Both the position numbers and the translations under genes were made by a program. The notes under the pieces are model-generated. The model made no database searches. It saw only the letters and a list, made by a program, of their open reading frames with translations, and had not been told where the DNA came from. DNA of 64,000 bases from Paracoccaceae bacterium (GTDB taxonomy: Bacteria > Pseudomonadota > Alphaproteobacteria > Rhodobacterales > Rhodobacteraceae), in the NCBI GenBank assembly GCA_958296035.1, contig OY282431.1, positions 1,987,001-2,051,000 on the forward strand. Direction: 5' to 3'. This document shows positions 1 to 11,485 of this stretch, piece by piece; within the stretch, counting starts at the first letter, position 1, and every line of letters begins with the position of its first letter.

Positions 1-19
1 GGGAACAGCCAGAGGAAAA

Positions 20-904
20 GTGGTAACAATACGAAGCCGCTTCGCGCCCTCCCCCACAGGATTTCTGCATCTTGGCCACGCCTATTCCGCGGTCGTGTCC
101 TGGAACATCGCGCGGAAAGCCGGTGGTCAGTTTCTGGTACGTATTGAAGATATCGACTTCACACGCTGCCGAGAGCACTTCTGTGATCAAATCTTCGAGG
201 ACCTTTCGTGGTTGGGACTTGAGTGGCCGACGCCTGTACTCTACCAGTCCCGACGTGCCAGGGCCTACGAGTCGGCCTTGCAACAACTCTCCGATCTTGG
301 GCTCTGTTTTCCGTGCTGCTGCACACGCAAGGACATTGCGTCAGCGCTTTCAGCATTACACGGACCGGCAAATGAACCCGGCGGCTTGCAGCGTCATCCG
401 CGCTATCCGGGGACCTGCAACCATCGCTTGATGGCCAATCGCAGGTCCGGTGATGCAATTAGGATTGATATGCGCAAGGCGATAGAATGTCTTGGAGGGC
501 CGGATGCTGTCAGTGTCCTGTTCTTTCGGGATGTAGGACCACTGCGCTCCGGCTGCCACCATCTGGACCCTGACCATCTTGTTGACCATTATGGAGATTT
601 TGTCGTAGCACGCGGCGATATTGCCACATCCTACAATCTTGCGGTCGTGATTGACGATGCCGCCCAGGACATTTCTCATGTCGTCAGAGGAGAAGACCTG
701 TTCGCCGAAACCGCGCTGCACAGATTGTTGCAGGCCTTACTGGACCTGCCGATTCCCGTTTGGCTGCACCACAAGCTCGTTACCGACGCATCGGGGAAGC
801 GTCTGGCCAAACGCCACGACGCAATGGCAATCAGCCGGTACAGGGACATGGGATGGGATGCCGACGCGTTGCTGTCTTCACTTGACCTTCGCAAGTGTCC
901 ATGA
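20..904 (+). CDS. gluQ: Glutamyl-Q tRNA(Asp) synthetase
   Basis: Truncated paralogue of glutamyl-tRNA synthetase that activates glutamate without tRNA and transfers it to the queuosine base of tRNA(Asp). The 294-aa product has the class I signature PTGFLHLGHA near residue 12, a Cys-rich zinc-site region (CFPCCCTRKD near residue 97, YPGTC near residue 128) and a KMSKS-like KRLAKR near residue 258. It lacks the anticodon-binding domain of GltX, which fits the roughly 300-aa length of this family. GTG start preceded by GAGGAAAA. The next gene, an Fe-S scaffold, starts 160 bp downstream, so an operon is not clear. Confidence 0.93.
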   Translation: MVTIRSRFAPSPTGFLHLGHAYSAVVSWNIARKAGGQFLVRIEDIDFTRCREHFCDQIFEDLSWLGLEWPTPVLYQSRRARAYESALQQLSDLGLCFPCCCTRKDIASALSALHGPANEPGGLQRHPRYPGTCNHRLMANRRSGDAIRIDMRKAIECLGGPDAVSVLFFRDVGPLRSGCHHLDPDHLVDHYGDFVVARGDIATSYNLAVVIDDAAQDISHVVRGEDLFAETALHRLLQALLDLPIPVWLHHKLVTDASGKRLAKRHDAMAISRYRDMGWDADALLSSLDLRKCP

Positions 905-1066
905 CCGGGGCACCTGTAACCAGCAGGATTTGTTGATCTGCGGATACCGACTGTCATTCCTGCATCGGAGCAGTCAGACATGAACCCGGCGAAGGCAGAA
1001 AAGTTGGATGTGACCAACGTATACCTATATTGGCTTGATGAAACACTATCCGGGACCTGAGTTGCA

Positions 1067-1528
1067 ATGAGTTTTGACAGGAAAACAATCCAGCTCTACT
1101 CGCAACGAATTCTTGAGCTGGCCGCCGACATCCCGCATGTCGTCAGGCTTGATCCGTGCGACGCGAGTGCCAAGGTCCGATCGCCCCTGTGCGGCTCCAC
1201 CGTGACGGTTGATGTCGTCATTGGCGAGGGCAGGATTTGTCGATTCGGACAGGATGTCAAAGCCTGCGCCCTGGGGCAGGCTGCAGCTTCGGTTGTCGGG
1301 GCGAATATTGTCGGTCGAACCCGCGACGAGATACAGACTGCCAGGAAGCAGCTCTGGAACATGTTGACCAGCAAGGGCTGTCCGCCATCGGAACCTTTTG
1401 GAGAACTTGCCGTTCTGCTGCCTGCCCGAGACTACCGCAACCGTCATGCGTCGATAATGCTGGTGCTTGATGCTACCCTGGAAGCAGTCGACAAGGCACA
1501 ACGGCAACAGGCTGCCGAGGCAAGCTAA
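1067..1528 (+). CDS. IscU/NifU-like iron-sulfur cluster scaffold protein
   Basis: Small cytoplasmic NifU_N-type protein (153 aa) expected to act in assembly or transfer of Fe-S clusters. The three cysteines expected for IscU-like scaffolds are visible: SPLCGS near residue 43, DVKACALGQAAAS near residue 66, and SKGCPPSEPFGELAVL near residue 105. The sequence is of the divergent stand-alone alphaproteobacterial type rather than a classical IscU, and no iscS or iscA neighbours are present. The Cys pattern is what I see; the scaffold role is inferred from the family. Confidence 0.8.
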   Translation: MSFDRKTIQLYSQRILELAADIPHVVRLDPCDASAKVRSPLCGSTVTVDVVIGEGRICRFGQDVKACALGQAAASVVGANIVGRTRDEIQTARKQLWNMLTSKGCPPSEPFGELAVLLPARDYRNRHASIMLVLDATLEAVDKAQRQQAAEAS

Positions 1529-1859
1529 TTCGGTTATTCAATGATCGAGTCTCAGCCCTGGTGCAGGCCAATAGGCATCCAGCTGTCCATGAGGTTGAGC
1601 TAGGACTGCCAACGCCACTTACGAAAATCTCCTTCGGGGATTGGACAAATGGCCACTGGAATTAGGCCAACTTCAACACACCCTTGCTGGATTCGGCCGG
1701 ACACCGGCGACTGGCCTTGGTTGCCGAGGTCCAGCACGACAAAACGGCAGAGTCCACGTAATCGCGTCAGAAAAATGTCTGCTTCGTCATGAATTGTGGA
1801 ATTATGCTGGTTGATTCCTGTTTGCCGGACCATGATGACGTGACCGGGAGGCGAATTCT
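1529..1859. other. Intergenic region, no gene recognised
   Basis: 331 bp between the Fe-S scaffold gene and a broken AAA ATPase. A 77-codon minus-strand frame exists but resembles no family I know and has no convincing start. No tRNA or strong hairpin seen. Confidence 0.5.
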
Positions 1860-2290
1860 ATGCGTATCGATCGGCTCACTGTAAGAAATTTCAGGAACTT
1901 CGAAGAGACAACCTTTGAGTTTCATCCCCGGTTCACGGTGCAGGTGGGCGACAACGGTACCGGCAAGACGGCCGTTCTGGACGCGCTACGCGTCGGGGCG
2001 GGCGCCTATCTGGTCGGAGTTCCAACCATGCAGGCACCCTCGATCGAGTGAGAATATGTACGGCGGGAGACCCGGCAAAACGGCGAATTCTCAACGTTCG
2101 AGCCCGTAGTGCTATCCGAGGTGCACTGCAAGGGGAACGTCCATCACACAGGGTATTGCTGGCATCGCAAGCTGACTTCGCTCAGGGGACGGATGACACG
2201 GATAGGTGTGCGAGACCTTCAGCGGTGCGTTAACGAGCGCATTCAGGAGAACGTGCCGGGCAAGAACTTCCCTCTGATATTGGCGTATGA
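1860..2290 (+). pseudogene. Broken AAA ATPase (RecF/SMC-like N-terminus)
   Basis: The first 63 codons are intact and give the N-terminus of an AAA-type ATPase: MRIDRLTVRNFRNFEETTF followed by a Walker A GDNGTGKTAVLDALR. The frame then stops at about 2051. Continuing sense can be followed in other frames: KRRILNV, then LTSLRGR..TRIGVRDLQRCVNERIQE at about 2185-2250, and PLILAYDS near 2275-2290. This looks like a predicted ATP-binding protein of roughly 400 aa destroyed by several frameshifts and a 3' deletion. Homology beyond the Walker A is a judgement from pattern memory. Confidence 0.7.
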
Positions 2291-2902
2291 CAGCGTAGCC
2301 TTGTCGAATCCCCGCTCGGCCTGTGACCAGGCCGCGTTGATGCGTTTCTCAAGCCAAACAACCTGTTCTGGCGTGAAGGCGTCTTTTGCAGTTGCAGATT
2401 GCATCGGGTGGCTGCCTGAATGTCCCAGCGATGTCACAGAAGACAGGACCTCGTGGCCGCCAGGTCAATCGCCAACAAGGCGCGCGGATCGTGCCGGAAT
2501 TGCGGTCAGCACACAGGACCCTATGTCTCCAAACTTATGATCCGTGTTCCTCCGTCTGTGGACCATTAGCATATACCTGGAAACCGGAGCAGCGATTCCC
2601 TGGCCTTCTGAGCCTCACAAGAGCAATGATAATCAGGCAGGAACCCACTGATCATACGAGTTTGCAAGAGGCTCCAGTGTTTCTGGTTCAAGAAACAACG
2701 CTAAGGCAGTTTTGGCATCATGAGTGGAGTTTCAGTTCATTCTCAATGCCCAGGAGCTGCCTGTAGACATCGTCTTTGCCGGCTCTCTTGGCTTTGTGTA
2801 GGGATTTGTTCAGAGCCATGCGTTCATCCAGCGCATCACCTCTCTCCGCTCATGGATCACCCGACCACCTTACAACAGGGCTGACTGTTATACGGCCAAC
2901 TC
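2291..2902. other. Decayed sequence between two pseudogenes
   Basis: About 600 bp between the broken ATPase and the IS66 relic. Short frames on both strands resemble nothing I recognise. Probably further remnants of the ATPase gene and of the insertion event. Confidence 0.4.
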
Positions 2903-3164
2903 CTATACAGGTTGAGGCTCGGCCGGACTGGCGGAGACAAGCCCCCTGAAAAGACCGCACGCCAGGCGCCTGGACCAGATCCAGGTGCCGCCCTGGTCGA
3001 AGGCGATGACCTTGAGCATGGTCCGCCGCCGATTGCGGAAGACATACCAGGCTCCCGAGGCGGTTGCGAACCAGGGCTGAAAGCCCGTCATGGGTCATGC
3101 GTATGGCGGCGGGTTCGGTGGCCAGCCAGATGTGGCGCCGGTCAGGAAAGCCGGACCCGATCAT
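2903..3164 (-). pseudogene. IS66 TnpB remnant, frameshifted
   Basis: Starts at ATG 3164, overlapping the tnpA stop by ATGA as in intact IS66 operons. The first frame gives MIGSGFPDRRHIWLATEP and MTHDGLSALV, the N-terminus of the IS66 Orf2/TnpB accessory protein. Sense then jumps frame near 3065 and continues as VFRNRRRTMLKVIAFDQGG and WIWSRRLA in the 2903-3091 frame, after which the C-terminus diverges. One frameshift plus loss of the end make it non-functional. The main IS66 transposase tnpC is absent. Confidence 0.75.
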
Positions 3165-3436
3165 GAGCGGCGTATCCGCAAGACAACATCGGGGCCGAGG
3201 GCGCGTTCGATATCCCATCCCGGCGGGGCCGCTTCCGTCTGTACCGATGCGGCGTCCTTGCGGAAGCGCCGGCACCATCTCCGGAAGGTCTTGTAACGGA
3301 TGCCCTGGGTGTCGCAGAATTCCCTTTGTGTCAGCGCCGATGACTGCCAGGTGTCATGGCGCGCCTGCCATTGTTCACGGCTACGAGCGGGCGCCCGCAC
3401 TGGCGTGGGTGATGTCTGTGCAATGCCGTTCTCCAT
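3161..3436 (-). CDS. tnpA: IS66 accessory protein TnpA (relic element)
   Basis: 91-aa protein with the TnpA helix-turn-helix core SALTQREFCDTQGIRYKTF followed by RRWCRRFR, typical of the first ORF of IS66 elements. The frame is open and ends in the ATGA overlap with tnpB. Because tnpB is frameshifted and tnpC is missing, the element cannot move on its own. IS66 terminal repeats were not identified. Confidence 0.75.
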   Translation of the reverse strand: MENGIAQTSPTPVRAPARSREQWQARHDTWQSSALTQREFCDTQGIRYKTFRRWCRRFRKDAASVQTEAAPPGWDIERALGPDVVLRIRRS

Positions 3437-3979
3437 GGGCCTTTTTCCTCTTCTGATAGCGGTTTGATACCGGCTTCAGATGAGCGGAGAACAGCGACTG
3501 ATCGTCAACAGCCAATCGGGGCTCCCTCGTTTGACCGCTTACGGTGGCGCGGATAGGCAGCTTTCTGAACCGCAAGAATGATGGTCCGCCGGGTTGCCAG
3601 ATGGTGTGGGAAAGCTACACGCGTCTGGCGACTGGTTCGCAAGTGATGCGCCGTGCGGCGGAGCATGGGGCGGAGAGTGCGTTGCATAAACTAAATGTTC
3701 GGACAACAATTGGGTAATGGGCAGGGGGTGCGGCGGGAGATAGGCGTGTTGCGACAGAACCACAACCATTCGCGGATAAGCGATCAGAGGCAGGAATCAG
3801 GATTATTGGACTGACTCAACTGCGCGTGTGCCTATATTCTATCAGTTGTTTCCTCCTTCAATTGTCAAGAACTTGGTCCCGGCTCCTCACCAATGCATGA
3901 CCATCTGACAATTCAACGAATTCTCTGCAGCCGATGGTCGCCACACAACTGACGCGACAGATCGCTGCTGAACGTGTGC
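3437..3979. other. Intergenic region downstream of ligA
   Basis: 543 bp between the IS66 relic and the ligA stop codon. Only short overlapping minus-strand frames with no recognisable products. May include the outer part of the IS66 relic. Confidence 0.45.
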
Positions 3980-7480
<3,501 letters not shown>

Positions 7481-7492
7481 CTTATCCTTGAA

Positions 7493-8686
7493 GTGTGGTT
7501 TGTAGTTGCGTCTGGTTCAGGTTTGTATTCAGAGGCATGTGTTTGCACATATCGGAGTCTTGCTTTTCGCAACGGAGTTTTGGGACAAGCCAAGGTTATG
7601 CCGCCGATCGCAACCAACGAAGCGCTGTTCGATCGACACTCGGCATTAGCTGTCTTGCCTAGCGCCGAGGTGCTGCATATCGAAACCGGCGCAATTACGC
7701 CGCCAGGCGAGACGGCGGACTTGCTGTTGACGACACGAAGCCGGATTGGAGTCGCGCCGGTTGAAGGGCCAGCTAAGCGGACAATGGACTTTCTGCATCA
7801 AGGGTTGCTGGCTGGCTACAGCAAAGAAGACCGGTTCCACATTATCAGTTACCTGCTTGCCTTCATTGTGTCCGCAGTGAGCGGCGAGCAAGCCGCCGAG
7901 CGATTCATATTTCTGCAAGGCGCGCCTGGAACCGGCAAATCGACTTTCGGAAAATTGCTTCAACACATTGTCGGGGAAGCAGGAACGACAATTGCCGCAA
8001 CGAAACTCATAACGAGATTGCCGCCGCATCGCGAGTGGCTGGCCGGTCTGCACAAATATCGATTAGCAGTGGTCCGGGAACTGCCGGAAAAGGGTGCCCT
8101 GGAATCAACTGACCTCAATAGCATTGTGTCCGGTGAGACAATCAGCGCTAACTTCATGCGCGGCAATTCCTTCACATTTCAACCCGTGTGCAGTGTTCTG
8201 ATCGAGGGCAACAGCCGACCGAAGATTGATTCAACCAGCGGCCTTTACAGGCGCCTGGCACTTATCGAGTGCAACCAGGTACCCGACAAACCTGACCTTG
8301 GATTGCTTGATCGACTGAAGACCGAAGCGGGTCAGTTGCTGCACCTGGCATTGCGCCTGCACGGTACGGACTGGCGCCATAGGTTAACCAGCATACCGAC
8401 TTGTCTGCAAGCGGCCGTTGAAGCGTATCGGGCCGAGAGCAATCCGATGGAGGCGTGGCTTGCGGAATGCTGCAATGTTGACCAGGGCAACTTCCAGTTG
8501 ATGGAACTGCAAAGCAAGCTGCTGGCCAGCTACAACCGGTACTGTGAAGCGAACGGTTACAAGCCGATGAATGCTAGCCACTTTAGCCGACAGCTAGGCA
8601 ATCGCCTTCAAGACGGTAAACGCAAGCGGCGCATCAGCACACCGGAAGGGCGCGATTATCAGCGTGTAGGCATTACCTTGATCTGA
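7493..8686 (+). CDS. SF3 helicase, P4-type primase C-terminal part (left copy)
   Basis: C-terminal helicase portion of a phage/plasmid P4-family primase-helicase, which unwinds the origin of small phages, plasmids and satellites. The D5_N-like segment (LHIETGAITPPGE) is followed by Walker A LQGAPGTGKSTFGKLLQ near residue 145, an SF3-type region (SIVSGETISANFMRGNSF), the sensor-like SVLIEGNSRPKID, an arginine region (GLYRRLALIEC) and a winged-helix C-terminus. The open frame begins at GTG 7493, 12 bp after the ISAzo13 end, and the first 35 residues look non-native; the next in-frame ATG is at 7598. The primase domain expected upstream is missing, so the IS probably truncated the gene. Identical protein on the other arm. 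Confidence 0.82.
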   Translation: MWFVVASGSGLYSEACVCTYRSLAFRNGVLGQAKVMPPIATNEALFDRHSALAVLPSAEVLHIETGAITPPGETADLLLTTRSRIGVAPVEGPAKRTMDFLHQGLLAGYSKEDRFHIISYLLAFIVSAVSGEQAAERFIFLQGAPGTGKSTFGKLLQHIVGEAGTTIAATKLITRLPPHREWLAGLHKYRLAVVRELPEKGALESTDLNSIVSGETISANFMRGNSFTFQPVCSVLIEGNSRPKIDSTSGLYRRLALIECNQVPDKPDLGLLDRLKTEAGQLLHLALRLHGTDWRHRLTSIPTCLQAAVEAYRAESNPMEAWLAECCNVDQGNFQLMELQSKLLASYNRYCEANGYKPMNASHFSRQLGNRLQDGKRKRRISTPEGRDYQRVGITLI

Positions 8687-8689
8687 TTT

Positions 8690-9010
8690 ATCCGCCAGGT
8701 TGCCCGCCAGGTTGCAACCGCACCGGCATTCACAGCACAGAATTTCCATAAGTGGCAGGCAATTGGCAGGCAAAAAACATGTTGCCTGCCAGGATTTAAG
8801 TGTTGGTTAACCAATATCTAAATCGACACGCTGGCGGACAAACCATGCAAATGTGTATATTACGCACACACGCGGGCGCACGCGCGATCGCGCGCACGCG
8901 GGCATGAGGGAGTCGGACTCCAGTGATCGAAAACAGAGTCTCGCGCGATCGCGCGCGCGCGGGCATGAGCCTTTAACTGCACATTTGCATGGCCTGCCTG
9001 CCAGGGACGT
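8690..9010. other. Origin-like repeat region of the satellite (left copy)
   Basis: Dense repeats directly downstream of the helicase gene: tandem CGCCAGGTTGC units at 8692-8715, several GGCAGGCAA/TTGCCTGCC iterons including an inverted pair at 8765-8773 and 8782-8790, the palindrome TTGGTTAACCAA at 8803-8814, two 28-bp GC-rich direct repeats built on CGCGCGATCGCGCG at 8881-8908 and 8942-8969 (one mismatch), and a 12-bp inverted pair CATGCAAATGTG at 8844-8855 and 8980-8991. Iterons plus palindromes beside a P4-type helicase fit a replication origin; this is inference. Confidence 0.55.
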
Positions 9011-9128
9011 CCAGAGCGCACGTATATTGCCGTCTAGGGGACTTCATTGCCGGTTGTGGGCAATGCTAGAACAAGGCTGGTAGCCTCTGTGCTTACCCCC
9101 GCCAGTGCGGGGTATGTGTGGGCTATCC

Positions 9129-9219
9129 TTTATGGCACCGGCGAAAATCATCCTGCTGTGGCGTACCGGTGCGGGAGTTTCGGAGAAACAAACTATTATT
9201 GAATAGGCCTATTTGGGCC
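9129..9219 (+). repeat. Diverged ~90-bp repeat, copy 1
   Basis: Begins TTTATGGCACCGGCGAAAAT, contains ACCGGTGCGGGAGTTTCG and ends near GGCCTATTT. A diverged copy in the same orientation lies at 11187-11274, and the mirror of copy 1 is at 15123-15213. It precedes the 67-aa gene, so it may carry a shared promoter or operator. Confidence 0.6.
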
Positions 9220-9323
9220 GTAACGCGATTGCGCCGGCAGGCCGTATGCACCATACAGCCAGCGCCGCCCTTACGGTGGCACAAGGCGAGACAATATCGG
9301 AGCAATCATGCGGGCAGTAATTA

Positions 9324-9527
9324 ATGATGACACAGGAAATTGATCCATTTTGGCATTGGGTGGCCGCACGCCGAGCGCACGACACGCCAAACGGGGATTT
9401 TGTTCGAGACACACGTGATGTGTTGGCAGATGGTCGCGATCCGGGCGCAATGGATCGGTGTAACGAAGCCCGGCTGTGCGAACGAATTTGGCGAAAGATC
9501 TATCGGAAAGATCAGGAGGTCCGATGA
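9324..9527 (+). CDS. Small orphan protein, 67 aa (left copy)
   Basis: Acidic and basic small protein beginning MMTQEIDPFWHWVAARRAHD with GDFVRDTRDVLADGRDP in the middle. The pattern F..W......R.D...GDF..D.R is reminiscent of YozE-type SAM-like domains, but that is a weak resemblance. Its stop overlaps the start of the next gene (ATGA), which supports real coding. Function unknown. ATG 9327 is an equally possible start. Confidence 0.55.
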   Translation: MMTQEIDPFWHWVAARRAHDTPNGDFVRDTRDVLADGRDPGAMDRCNEARLCERIWRKIYRKDQEVR

Positions 9528-9703
9528 CGGGGATCCCTGCCTACCGTATATTGGCGATGCCGGACACCGTGGCAGGTAGTCACGAGTGCACACACTATTT
9601 TGAAATGGCCGGTTTTCAGTGGTTCGGCACCATGGCAACCGGCGCCAATTCAGGGCTGGCCAGGCGCGGCCGCCGCCGAACCGTCAAACTGGACGGCCGT
9701 TGA
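9524..9703 (+). CDS. Small orphan protein, 59 aa (left copy)
   Basis: Starts at ATG 9524 inside the stop of the 67-aa gene, with a strong AGGAGG seven bases upstream at about 9512-9517. Product begins MTGIPAYRILAMPDTV and ends with a basic tail RRGRRRTVKLDGR. No family recognised. The coupling and the ribosome-binding site are the evidence for a gene. Its 3' end overlaps the convergent 69-aa gene by 20 bp. Confidence 0.5.
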   Translation: MTGIPAYRILAMPDTVAGSHECTHYFEMAGFQWFGTMATGANSGLARRGRRRTVKLDGR

Positions 9704-9893
9704 CGATATTCGCAGCGGACTTGATTGCCAGCCAGGGATTATCCTCTTTCTGCCAATGATCATACGCGGCCAAGGCCAACGCACACCGCATCACGTGTTG
9801 AATGGTATGTTGAGTCCCGCCGAAGCTGGCGTGTTTGAGTAGCATTCCCCTCAAAATGTCTTGTGCCGTTACTTCCGTGTCTTCTTCGCTCAT
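9684..9893 (-). CDS. Small orphan protein, 69 aa (left copy)
   Basis: Product MSEEDTEVTAQDILRGMLLK followed by a helical segment (HVMRCALALAAYDHWQKED). Start chosen at ATG 9893 because GGAAGG lies about 9 bases upstream; the frame continues upstream to 9932 (MNFRHLAAKEGH) in both copies. Convergent with the 67/59-aa pair. No family recognised. Confidence 0.5.
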   Translation of the reverse strand: MSEEDTEVTAQDILRGMLLKHASFGGTQHTIQHVMRCALALAAYDHWQKEDNPWLAIKSAANIVNGRPV

Positions 9894-10031
9894 GGCATGT
9901 CCTTCCTTAGCTGCCAAATGTCTGAAATTCATACATTCCAAATCCGCCAAGTTGGCGGATTTCAGAAAACTACATCACACAGGAAGGTACCTGCCACGGT
10001 GCAGGGTAGCGGTCTCAATCGGCCGGTGCCA

Positions 10032-10514
10032 TCAAACGGTTGACTCGGTCTCGGTACCGTCCGGCGCCACAAATATGACGCGAACCTCACGCGGTTCGGC
10101 ATCGCCCTCGATGGCGGCCGTTCCAGCAATCCGCCGGCATTCTGGCCGCCCGAACTGCTCGGGGAATCTCCGTTCCAGCAACCAGGCCGCGGCGTGCCAA
10201 TCGCCGGGCTTGCTCTCCGTTGTCGTTTCATGTCTTGTCTTTCCGCTGGGAAGCTTCACGGTGCGTTCGGTGCGCGTCACACTAGGCCCTTTGGCCGCCT
10301 GGATTACGCGCTGCACAAGCGTGCGTTCGCATTGGCTTTCGGCCTTTTCTATGGCTGCGATAAATTTCACAAATGGCCGTTCACCGTCAGCGCCCCGCTG
10401 CTTCCAGTTGGTCAGGGTTGCAGGACTAATCCCGGCTGCCCGGCCTTGGTGCATTTCGTTGGCCGCCCGGCCCTGGCCGTCTTCGGCATTGCGCTTCCCC
10501 GGTTCCCCGGTCAA
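10032..10514 (-). CDS. Terminase-small-subunit-like HTH protein
   Basis: The core AAGISPATLTNWKQRG plus FVKFIAAIEKAESQCERTLV and DWHAAAWLLERRFPEQFGR is the pattern of phage HTH proteins annotated as terminase small subunit-like. It runs with, and overlaps, the Nu1-like gene upstream. The start is a TTG inside that gene's stop (TTGA-type overlap); the first 25 residues look atypical, so an N-terminal frameshift is possible and ATG 10454 is the next start. Lies only in the spacer, so single copy. Confidence 0.55.
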   Translation of the reverse strand: MTGEPGKRNAEDGQGRAANEMHQGRAAGISPATLTNWKQRGADGERPFVKFIAAIEKAESQCERTLVQRVIQAAKGPSVTRTERTVKLPSGKTRHETTTESKPGDWHAAAWLLERRFPEQFGRPECRRIAGTAAIEGDAEPREVRVIFVAPDGTETESTV

Positions 10515-11011
10515 TCAGCCATCAAAACCTTGCGAACACTTTCCAGATTGCTATCGAGCACCTGGACAACCAGCGGTCGACAACCAGCAGGTACAACCTC
10601 TTCCACCGCTCGCCTGATTGTGTCGGCACCTTGCCGCCAGTGCCTGGCATGGGACAACATGCACCTGTTAAAGGCCTTGATAGACACAACATTGCCCTCG
10701 GCAATGTCATTCTCTAGCCTGGCCTTGCGCGCCCGTTGCTGCATGATTTGTGCTTCATGGATGATCTTGCTCTGTCTGGCCCTGTCCAAAACATCATCAA
10801 CCGCTTTTGTGTCGGTTGCTGTGGTATCACCCTGGACAGTCGCGCCCTGCCTGGTCAGCAGGCAATAAGCCACGCGCTGGCCCTCCGCGGTCTCGGGTAT
10901 CTGCCCGGCCGCTTTGTACCTGTGAACCGTTCGCTCATTGACCTTCGCAGCCCTGGACAGGTCGGCAACCCCGAATTGGTCGATCAATTTGATCAATCTA
11001 GCAGGCGTCAT
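10511..11011 (-). CDS. Nu1-like phage DNA-packaging protein (terminase small subunit candidate)
   Basis: About 166 aa. N-terminal DNA-binding part FGVADLSRAAKVNERTVHRY, then RARKARLENDIAEGNVVSI, the Lys/Arg-Leu-Glu helix typical after the HTH of Nu1-like small terminases. Start chosen at ATG 11011 with GAGGAGC eight bases upstream, rather than ATG 11035. With the SF3 helicase this is the gene pair expected of a phage satellite that redirects packaging. Integrase, capsid and portal genes are absent. Confidence 0.6.
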   Translation of the reverse strand: MTPARLIKLIDQFGVADLSRAAKVNERTVHRYKAAGQIPETAEGQRVAYCLLTRQGATVQGDTTATDTKAVDDVLDRARQSKIIHEAQIMQQRARKARLENDIAEGNVVSIKAFNRCMLSHARHWRQGADTIRRAVEEVVPAGCRPLVVQVLDSNLESVRKVLMAD

Positions 11012-11186
11012 ATTTGCTCCTCGTAACTCTGCCATGAGTCATGTCAGTCCATACCAGAAAACTAAAATTTTCGCGCATTTGCGACACAAACACACCGCCC
11101 AATGTCAAATCCTTCCAGGAGGACCCATTGTTGCACCGATACACAGGCCAGGCATCCCGTCAGCGGTCCGTAACCGGCATCAACGC

Positions 11187-11274
11187 TTTATGGCACCGGC
11201 GAAAATTATCCTAATCCGGCCTACCGGTGCGGGAGTTTCGAGAAAACACACTTTATGAAATCGGCCTATTTTGC
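11187..11274 (+). repeat. Diverged ~90-bp repeat, copy 2
   Basis: Same orientation and order of blocks as 9129-9219 (TTTATGGCACCGGCGAAAAT, ACCGGTGCGGGAGTTTCG, GGCCTATTT) with scattered substitutions and one indel. It lies upstream of the Nu1-like gene and immediately next to the IS982 target site. Confidence 0.6.
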
Positions 11275-11280
11275 CCTATA
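11275..11280. repeat. IS982 target duplication CCTATA, left
   Basis: CCTATA directly outside the left IS982 end; repeated at 14396-14401. Confidence 0.8.
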
Positions 11281-11303
11281 ACCCGAATTATGGATAAGCG
11301 GGT

Positions 11304-11485
11304 CTATTTTTCACCTTGATGCCCGGTTTGTGCAAACTGCAGGTGACCAGACTGGACAGCGCAGGTGGCATGGCATGGCCCACTCGGAGGTGTCGGCTGT
11401 GCTGGCGATTGTGGAGTGGAGAGACCGGTCGTCTTCATGGCGATGCCTGGCTTGCCCAGCGTGTAGGCGACCAGGCAGGACAGGA
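11304..11485 (-). pseudogene. IS982 transposase, 3' exon after the intron
   Basis: Continues the transposase frame as (I)LSCLVAYTLGKPGIAMK and runs to a stop at 11304. Joining base 13488 to base 11485 gives a continuous 337-codon frame, so RNA splicing would restore the protein. Confidence 0.8.

Noticed and set aside
2243-2437. 64-aa minus-strand frame resembling a small antitoxin
   Set aside because: Only a vague AAW..AERGF pattern; overlaps the decayed ATPase and has no partner gene.
8881-8969. CRISPR-like array from the 28-bp GC-rich repeats
   Set aside because: Only two copies, the repeat is built on CGCG palindromes, and no cas genes are nearby; an origin-type repeat fits better.
8853-9083. 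76-aa frame inside the origin-like region
   Set aside because: Encoded by GC-rich repeats, with Arg-rich nonsense-like sequence and no ribosome-binding site.
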